Shown here one piece after another: positions 55,607 through 64,000 of a stretch of DNA of 64,000 nt. The stretch is from assembly GCA_947561395.2 (NCBI GenBank), contig OX387193.1:14074001-14138000 (forward strand), in the 5' to 3' direction. Both the position numbers and the translations under genes were made by a program. The DNA comes from Buxus sempervirens. Lineage: Eukaryota > Streptophyta > Magnoliopsida > Buxales > Buxaceae. Position 1 is the stretch's first letter, and each line of letters opens with the position of its first letter. The notes beneath the pieces are model-generated. The model was not told where the DNA came from, did no database searches, and saw nothing but the letters and a program-made list of their open reading frames with translations.

Positions 55607-57698
55607 GGACCTTCAAGTTCTCAGCCGGATCTTAATGAGCGGCTTATCCAGGCCATACAAGGTCTTTGCCAGCAAATGACAGGATTTGGTCAGGGTATTA
55701 ATAAAATTTCTTCTGATAATGGTAGAATTCTAGCAGTACTACAGGAAGGATTCTCTACAATGGCAAGACCGGCCATGATGGCCGAACGAGCCGAGACATC
55801 AGCTGCTGGTTCGAACGCTTATGAGAGGATGAATATCTCGGAGCAACCACCACCCATAAACTTGGGTGGTAACGGCCGAAATGAACCGGCCAACATTACT
55901 GTTGTTAGGGGAGAAATACCTCCTGGTATCCCAATTCCTCCTAATGTACCTCTAGTCGAGGTACGCCTAGGGGCAAAAGGAGGCACAGGAAAACCATAGA
56001 GAAGACATTGGTGTAAGAAATATGGCCATAAACCGTAATTACATTCAGAATGTGATTCAAGAGATGATCGGAGATCAATATCATCGACGAATGACTAGGC
56101 CAGTATATCGGAAACCTTACCCAGCCTGGATTGACCAACAATTTGAATTTCCTAGGGGATATAAAATTCCTGAATTCACCTTGTTCTCAGGAGAAGGCCA
56201 ACAGTCTACCATTGAACATATTGACCGATTTATGGTTCAATGTAGAGAGGCGTCTGGTAATGACTTCCTCAGACTCAGACTATTTGGAAATTCATTAACC
56301 GGACAAGCTTTTACGTGGTACATTACATTACCGGCTAATTCCGTTACAAATTGGGCAATGATGGAGGAAAAATTCCATTCCCAATTTTATCGAACGGAAC
56401 CCGAAGTAACCATGGTTGATCTTGCTCGGTTAAGACAACAACTAGGGGAATCGGCCGATAAGTACATCGCTCGATTCAAATATATGAAAAACAAATGCCG
56501 AATTCTTTTACCGGAATCGGAATTTGTAAATCTAGCTTTAAACGGACTATACTTTGAACTCCAAAAGAAGTTCGAAGGTGAACAGTTTGAAGACTTATTT
56601 GAGTTGTTGGCCAGAGCCGCCAAATATGAATGGCTGTTACAGGAAGACAACGAAAAGAAAGCCTCATCTTATGGGTCTTATTACCGGGACCCGAATTTTG
56701 AGTGCGGAGTGATAGAAGTTGTGGGAAAGCAATCAATTACCTGTCCAATTCTTATCCGAAAAACCAAGGATACAGAAGGAACCAAAAAAACAAATACTTT
56801 TAGCCAAAATTATTTTTTTGATATAAATAAGACGGCCGAAATATTTGAATATCTTATAAAACAGGGATTTTTCAGACTAACCAAAGACCACCCCTTTATC
56901 TCGGCCAATGTAGCGGCCAAGGATAAAACGTGTAAATGGCAAGGAGTGAAGACTCATGAAACTAATGAATGTACTATGCTTCGTAATGTGATACAGGAAA
57001 ATATTGATAAAGGGCTCCTGAAGTTTGCGGAGGCGGACAAAGGGAAGATGTAGGTTGACACACAACCATTCCCTAAAGAGGTATCAGCGAATATAGTCAC
57101 CATTGGCTTGCCGAAATGCACTTCGGCCGTTAAAATCGACTTGGACAGATCCTCTTCGGAAAAATGGGAAAAAAGAACACAACCGGTTCAAAACCAGGTG
57201 AACTTGCGACCAAGAAACTATTGGAGGTATCCGTCCACATAAAGCCGATCATGGCGTCAGGAAAGGAGAGGTGAAATCTGGGGTGAGTGGTGGCACAAGT
57301 CTAGGCGCAAGCCCGATATGGAAGAAAACAGAAAGCGAGATTCTAGCGAAACGATAACAAAGAAATTGACTTCAGCTTCTTTTGAGTTCTCTTCCACTCA
57401 AGTTGCAACCATGAAGCGACCGGAAACGGTTGCCAAGTCCTCAGAGGATTCTTCCTTTAATCAGGATACATCATGCAAAATTCTAGAGAAAATAGAAGTA
57501 TCACTAGATCACCTTTGTCAGGAGTGCAAACAAAAAGTGATAACAGGATATCAACGTACTCAGCACGACAAAGGGAAGTCCCTAAATTACGAAGATACAC
57601 ATCATACTCGGGAGGGCAAGAGGCCACTTTACTTGGCTTTTGGAAGACAAGTGCGCTCGCGGCCCCATATAGCTCAGCTTAGGAAAGCGGCTATATGA
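55607..57698 (+). pseudogene. gypsy gag fragment, copy 2
   Basis: Counterpart of 5879-7970 with the same truncation at the LTR edge, the same stop at 55997-55999, the same frame change, the main gag part at 56022-57053 and the same Gln in the knuckle. One residue differs by eye (SSN versus SGN near 56256). Shared defects show that decay preceded the duplication. Confidence 0.87.
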
Positions 57699-57778
57699 CT
57701 TATGAACAATATATGATGGTAAATAGGGTCAAACCCAGGATGGTAAAACCCCCTATTATTCAAGATGGTCACTGGGCC

Positions 57779-57927
57779 GCATTAGAGCTACTTTGGCTCT
57801 ATTTGGCATTTATGACCCCTTTGGTGTCCATTCACACCTTAACTTGGATGGTGGCGACTCTTTATTTTTATTGATCCCCGCATGACGATATCGGAAGTCA
57901 TCTTAGATGACATTTCCATGTCTCACA
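57779..57927 (+). mobile_element. 3' terminal fragment of LTR A, copy 2
   Basis: Counterpart of 8051-8199. Confidence 0.8.
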
Positions 57928-58650
57928 AGTAATAACTAAATCCATCCATGCTTAGACTTTACAGCAAGCCATATAGACTAGTTCATGCTTCTGATCAGTC
58001 TCCTCAAATTAACATTACAGATCAGGTGGATTCGGGTATTTAATGTCAAAGAACAGTTAGTGATTCCTCAACCAGATGATTAAGCCAAATTAAGACCAAA
58101 TTTCATACTCAAGCATTCTAAATTTTCGTAAGTATTACGTATAAGGATGACTAAAAATGAATTAAAATGCAACTTAACTGAATGACATTATTAAATCTTA
58201 CCAACTTTGTCTTCACGTTCATTACTTCTTTTCTTGCAAGGTCAACATCTGTTGCTTGACCTTGAAACCTTGAAATTGGCTGCAAATTGATACAGGCAAA
58301 AGAATAATTTTGTTAGGTTTAGAGATCTAAGTTGGTTTAATTCTGTGCCAAAATGTGGTTTAGAGTGTTTAGGATATGTTCTAGGAGTTGCGGTTCAAAC
58401 CGGGTTGAAAAAAGAGTCAAAATAAGCATTTTTGTATTTCGGGCCGGAGGCCGACTCAAGCTTGGCTCTAGCCTGAAGCATAAGGCTAAGTTTTTAGAGT
58501 CGAGCCTGACCCAAGCTCGAGCCCAGCTCTAGCGCGAGGAAAAATAAAACTTAGACAGAGAAACCTGAGAGTAGCGTTAAAGAAGGTTTGATGTGCTATT
58601 CGAGCCATAGAGTTCAACATGGGAGCCGCGCCCAACCCGAGCTCTAGCCT
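57928..58650. other. Unassigned non-coding stretch, copy 2
   Basis: Counterpart of 8200-8922; no gene seen. Confidence 0.4.
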
Positions 58651-58895
58651 TGTGTGCGCACCTCGGGCACGCTGAAAAAGTGTGTTACATGTTTAATGGA
58701 GTTGCCACTACCTGAAATGGTGTAGGTAGACACCCATTGATTTTTGGTCTGTACCAATGATTCCGGATAAGTGACCCAATTACAACCCAGGGAAGTCCTT
58801 GAACACCTTGGGTTGTCCCACCGAAATGGGTTCCCTTAAATTAGTTGGATATTTAATGAGCTCTTTTATTATTTTTATTATTTTTTATTTCTTTT

Positions 58896-58931
<36 letters not shown>

Positions 58932-60810
58932 TGATCACATATATACAAACATTGGAGGAATGGGGGTTGCTATGCTACCTCCCATACAAAATAAAACATA
59001 ATACATATGTACCAAAAAATCCAAAATAAAGAAATCCAAATTAAAGCTTCCAACATGGAGCAATGTACTCGGCTACTCCAAAAAATATTTATTTATTTAT
59101 TATTTTTAATTCTTCTTTTCTTTTCCATTTTTTTTAATTTTATCTTTCTCATATATACAAGGGATTAGAGGAGTAGGGGTTTGCTATACTACATCCTACA
59201 TGCACATAAGAATTCTAAAGCAAAGAAACCCAAATTAAAAAGAATAAGAAATGGGGGCTGATTCGACCACTTCCAATAAAATGTTTTAGACTCTCATTTA
59301 TAATAACATATCTACATTGGGAGAATGGAGGGCCACTATGTTACATATCATGCACTAAAATAAAAAAAATATAATAACACAGAACAAGAACAAATGTAAG
59401 TAAAAAAAATCACAGTAAACAAAGGAAACAAAAAAAAATTGAAACAACCTGAACTACTACGCTATCCGCATTCAAAGATTCATATCTCCCTCAATTCTTA
59501 ACCAAATTGTGCGAAATCTAACTCCTTAGAATCATAACTTTAACCACTAAAATAACTTATAGCAGTTTTCAAAAATTCATTTTCATTGAAGAGATATGAA
59601 GCTGCAACTTTTACTATTAGAAATTTCCCTGTGAAAATCTGAACCAAAGAAAAATAAAAAATAAAATACCTACTCATAGTGTAGGGTCTCGAGCATATTT
59701 TTACATTAAACTAAAATAAAAATACCACAAATCTCATGAAGGACTCTGGACTTGAATCGAACTAGAACTAGGTAAACAAAATTGGTTTATCTGGAAAACA
59801 GGTGCAAGTCTAATGCAGAAAAACTTATAACTTTATATCTTTGTCTTTGTTTTTTTTTATTGATTATCCTTGTTCAAATCCACTTTAAAAGCATCTCAAA
59901 ATCCTCGCTGATCACATTACAAAAGAATCTCAGACTTTAGTGAAGAAAAGATAACTTCAAACAATAGTTTAAGCAAGAAAAATACCTGTTTCTCTAAGCT
60001 GGAATAGGTGATCAAAGCTTGGGTGTTGTTGGACAGCAGTCTCCTTCTTCTAAGGTTCTCAACCTTTGCTAATGAACGTCCTCCCCTTTTGCTAAGAGAC
60101 TCCCCTACTTGCTGCTCCCCTCTTTCTTTGATGTCCTCTTTCTTTTTCCACTTCTCCTCTTTTTTTTTTTTTCAGAGAGTTCTCTTACTTGCTCCCTTAT
60201 TTTTTTTCAAAGAATTCTCTTACTTGCTCTCTCCCACTTCTTAACTTCCAAACTCCTATCCTTTTTATAAGAGAGTTCCACCCTTTCAACTTCTTAACCT
60301 CTCCTCTTCCTTTCTTAAACTCCTAGACCCCTCATCTCTCTAACCTCTCCTCTTCCTCTCTTAAACTCCTAGACTTTTCATCTTCTAGACCTCTCATCTT
60401 CCTCTCTTAGTAACTGTCACCTATTTTGCATTGAATTTTTAACCATGTGGCATGTTGTATGGAATTTTAACCATGTAGTATTTTGCCAAGAGAGTCCTAA
60501 TGTTTTAATGACACATTAGCCACTTGGCAGCCACCATGGTACACACGTGGCTACTACGTGGCACCTAATTTCGGTTTTATCAAAAATCCCCAAACTACCC
60601 TTCATTTCTTTTATCCATAACTTAGCCGTTTGAGATCCGATTTGAGCACGGTTTGGTGCATTGGAATCGGCTCAGAATTCTCTTTATTATAGGCTTTTTA
60701 TTTCAAAAAGATGGGTCCACCATAAAAACCCCGATTTACATGCCCACATATGTGCCGGTTCAAGATATGCATCTTGGGTAATTTTATGGTGCAAAAATGG
60801 GGTGATGATA
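58651..60810 (-). mobile_element. LTR of family E (older copy), copy 2
   Basis: Counterpart of 8923-11090, including the decayed start (TATCATCACC), TATA near 60260 and a shorter TA run at 58899-58928. Confidence 0.7.
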
Positions 60811-62569
60811 GCTAACCCTCTTTGTTAGAGTCACCTTGGTGATGAAAGACAAAGAATAAAAAGAACCCTATTTTTGCACTTTGCATTTCTGTCGATATAA
60901 TAGATGAGTCAGGTCCTTTAATGTTTTCAAAGATGCGGAAGCACCGGTTCATGCTCCATGTTGCTTTGGCTCACTTCCAAGTTCTGGGGAGTTTCCTTGC
61001 CATTGGGCATTTGGAATTGTTTCCTTTTTTTTCAGTTTAAGTTGAAAAAGATGGGTTAGACTTAGACTCATTGACTTGTTTTGGCGTTGATACAAAAGTA
61101 CTTCAACAATGTTCTTTTCCTCTTGTTTGTTCCATTAAAGCTTTTAGGTGCTTTGACTTTTGACTTGTTTTTTTTTTCTTGACTTATTCACTTTTTTTTT
61201 TTTAAAAAGATTGAAGTTCTTTATCCTCCATGTAGGTGCACTACCCCTCAACTCTATTTGGCTTCTAAAGGGTTTAAGAGTCACTACTGTCCAGCACATC
61301 GAAGTGCTTCGAATCCTAGTTCAAATCCTATGATACAAAAGTGGGAAAATGAAAATTACATGAGGGCCTTCTCTGCCCTTTGTGTCTTCAGAATACGTCT
61401 TCTATTCTTGTTCTTGAGCTTGCCTAAGCTTTATTGCCCTTGATGATTCTCTACTGGGGATTTGTAGAGGAAGGTGTCACCTCTTTTGTTTTCTTTTCGG
61501 CATTCTCTGATGGGGTCTTGGATGAGAAGTTCGTGTGTCCTTTGAGTGTACTCATCTTCTTTGTAGTGGATTCCACTTGTTTGCTTCTCTTTCCCTTTGC
61601 CCGTTTGCTCCTGAGAGAAGATCATTTAGTCCTTGTTAATTGGGAAGTAAGACAAAATCTATATTTTTTTTAGCATGGTCCATTGCAGAGGTGGGCGGCC
61701 TTCATCGGGGTTATGAACCCGTCAGCTAATGCTAATGGCACAATTCAAAAATGAGTTCAAAAAGTAGAAGCTGAGCATGGCAAACGTTTCTGTGTGTGCA
61801 CGTGCTTTCAATCTTAAAAGATTGGCCCCAAAGGTCAAATGGGACTTGGTATACTTGGAATTTTCAGTATCATTATCATCATGGGCCAGTGAAGCTTTGA
61901 CTCAGACACGTTTTGCTAGTCCGAACCCTTCAGTTTCTGTTCAATTCATTTCGGACTTGTCAGACTCGTTTACTACTCTGCTTTGTTCTCATTGTGCTGT
62001 TCTTTCTGTAGAATTCTATTCCTTTCTGCTCTTTTTGGCCTTTTTTTTTTGCTGTGTTCGATCTCTTTGAGTGCCATGGGTTCCGTCATTACCAACAAGT
62101 GTAGAACTGAGTGTTGCTGAGATCATTCTTTTTTGGGATCTGAGAGGTCTTGAGAATAGGATGAAACATAGGCAGGGTTTCAAGTTATGAAAAGAAAGTA
62201 GATGTCTCAAAAGGCTTGATTAATTGGGCTCTCAACAGTAATCTACCCTTTTATTACTTTTGGGGGCTTACATCCTTGTTTTTTCTTTTTGCTTTATTGG
62301 GCAATGTTTGCCCTAGTTTTGCTTTTGCTGGGCAAACTTTGCCCCAGTCTAACCTTTTTTTTTCTTTTTTGAAATGCCCCAATTTATTGAGTAGAACACA
62401 TGTGCGGGGTTGAAAGAAGCTTTATTTAAGGCTCAAAAGGGTTCACTAGGGTGAAAGAATTTTAGGTTTTATTGGTGAATTTAATGTTTAAAGGAAAGGT
62501 CAAAGATGGCCTTTTTTCATTTCCTAATTAGAATGGTCTCAAGCATAGTAAAATTTGACTGCATCTGCA
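60811..62569 (-). mobile_element. E internal region, copy 2
   Basis: Counterpart of 11091-12852; no gene. Confidence 0.65.
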
Positions 62570-64000
62570 CTTATTGGAGGAATTAAGGTTGCTATACTAC
62601 ATCATGTATAATACATATATAAAAAATCGAAAATAAAGAAATCTAAATCAAACATTTTATCATGGAGCAATGTACTTGGTTACTTCAAAATATTTATTTA
62701 TTTATTTTTTTCTTTTTCTTTTTATTTTATTTATTTATTTATTTTATCTTATCTTTCTCATATATACAAGAGATTAGAGGAATTAACATGCTCCATTATC
62801 CCAATCATTTTTTTATTGTTTTCTTATTTTTTTCTATGATAATTTATTTGCACAAAGCATGTGTAAAAAAATTCAATCATATTTAATCATTGAAGATTAC
62901 ACTTTATTTTTCCATTTTTTTAAGGATTTGGATAAGATGAGAAGTGTTATAAGAAATTAATAAAAGTTACAAATATTTAAGCCTATGATTAATAAATTAA
63001 AATTAAATATGGTAGTTAAGCCTATAATCTAAGAATTAAGAAAAGAATAAAAAAAATCTGGTTAGTATAGTTAAATATGTTAATTAAGCATATTATCTAA
63101 AAATAATTAAGAAATTAAGAAATTAAGAAAAGAATTAAGGAAATAACATGAAAGAAATAAAAAATGAAACCTAGGGGTTATTAAAAAAAAGGTTTTAAAG
63201 AAGGACTAAACATAAAATACAATAAGTTCTTTTATAAATCCTTGAACTTTTCAAAATAGCAAATTAGGCATGATAGCTTATCAAATTCTCAAAATTCCAC
63301 TCCCAGAAACAATCGTTCAACTGAAATTTTTTTTTTGGGTCATAACAGTGACATGCTTTATTTAACAACACTAACATGAAATAACACATTCGGCCATAAC
63401 AATAACATGCTTTGTATTATTTTCACTTTGAGAATTTAACAATACTAAAATGTACTTGATTAAAGAATCAACAAATAAAATAAAATAAAAACTTGGTATG
63501 GAGTCGATTTCCCGGAAACTGGTGAGCACAACTCCGGATGTTTCCCCCCTTTTTCTTGTACAAACTTCTCCCACCTTTTTCTCTCTTCCTTCTTTGCTTT
63601 AAAGAACTCTCTTCATTTTTCCCCTCCTTTTTTTTTCCAAAGAACTCTCTTACTTTCTCTTCCCCCCTTTTGCTTCCAACTTCTATCCTTTTTATAGAGA
63701 AGTCCCACCCCTTCAACTTCTTAACCTCTAACCTTACCTCTTCCTCTCCTAAACCTCTCATCTCCCTAACTTTTCCACTTCCTCTCTTAAACATCTAACT
63801 CCTTCTCTTCCTCTTTTAAACACCTAAACCCCTAACTCCTCCTCTTCCTCTCTTAAACCCTTAACTCTTCCTCTTCCTCTCTTAAACACCATCATTCATT
63901 TTGGTTTGGTCAAAGTCTATTTTCTCCCGCATTTTTATTACGCTTATATTTTTTTTAAGCTTAGTTTCAATATCTCAAGAAAATATGAGTTGGACCAATT
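62570..64000 (-). mobile_element. E LTR (second), copy 2, cut by the window end
   Basis: Counterpart of 12853-14282. Its start and purine tract would lie about 470 bases beyond the window. Confidence 0.75.

Larger units (their letters stand above)
49745..64000. repeat. Copy 2 of the >=14.3-kb direct duplication (partner 1-14282)
   Basis: Same order and orientation of all parts as in copy 1: 3' internal region and purine tract, LTR A, minus-strand LTR, gag fragment, LTR A fragment, E-family LTR, internal part and truncated second LTR. The base before 49745 has no counterpart in the window. Differences seen by eye are scattered substitutions and length changes in simple repeats, for example the TA run near 58899 is about 9-10 bases shorter than at 9170. 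Confidence 0.97.

Overview
The window reads as nuclear, heterochromatic DNA from a flowering plant. I see no host housekeeping gene, rRNA, tRNA or CRISPR array. Almost everything can be assigned to Ty3/gypsy LTR retrotransposons, mostly of the Tat/Ogre type: arginine-type primer site beginning TGGCGACTC, purine-tract/LTR junctions of the form AAAGAGGGGCAGC|TG, a second archaeal-type RNase H in pol, and antisense additional genes downstream of pol. Species cannot be named from the sequence.

Layout. (1) 1-14282 is an almost identical direct copy of 49745-64000; both copies run off the window edges. This unit holds the 3' end of an element with LTR family 'A' (LTR 1544-3949), a minus-strand LTR starting TGTAAAACCCCG (about 3964-5878), a gag fragment with no pol (5879-8050), a 150-bp piece of LTR A (8051-8199), and a minus-strand family 'E' arranged LTR - internal - LTR (8923-14749). 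(2) 14750-16980 is more E internal sequence. (3) 16981-25747 is element 'C': a degenerate plus-strand protease / RT / RNase H / second RNase H / integrase polyprotein (17155-22976), followed by an antisense two-exon gene (25683-24077) that still has an intact reading frame. (4) 26388-43819 is a complete, young, non-autonomous minus-strand element 'B': 17,432 bp, LTRs of 4,111 and 4,236 bp, target-site duplication GCCAC, primer site and purine tract in place. It has a gag, a second ORF repeating the gag zinc-knuckle region, a 168-bp higher-order repeat, and no protease, RT or integrase. (5) B is nested in a minus-strand LTR of family A (A': 46171-43825 plus 26387-26313). (6) 46751-49590 holds an antisense six-exon gene with a plant-mobile-domain-like region; all five introns are phase 0. 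(7) 49745-64000 is the second copy of the duplicated unit.

How the parts fit. C shows what an autonomous partner looked like; B, E and the gag fragment supply cis sequences and gag only. C, B and E share a sense-oriented 3' motif (ATTTCGTCCTAT core), and the A LTRs and the 3' region of C share a 21-bp palindrome of fixed geometry (AACCG-N11-CGGTT). LTRs A, A', B, E and the TGTAAAACCCCG type share one design: a TATA box followed by a conserved 5' splice donor. The two antisense multi-exon genes, the palindrome family, the primer-site look-alike inside the U5 regions and the minisatellite-loaded LTRs of B are the observations most worth following up. All divergence statements are by eye; no alignment was run.
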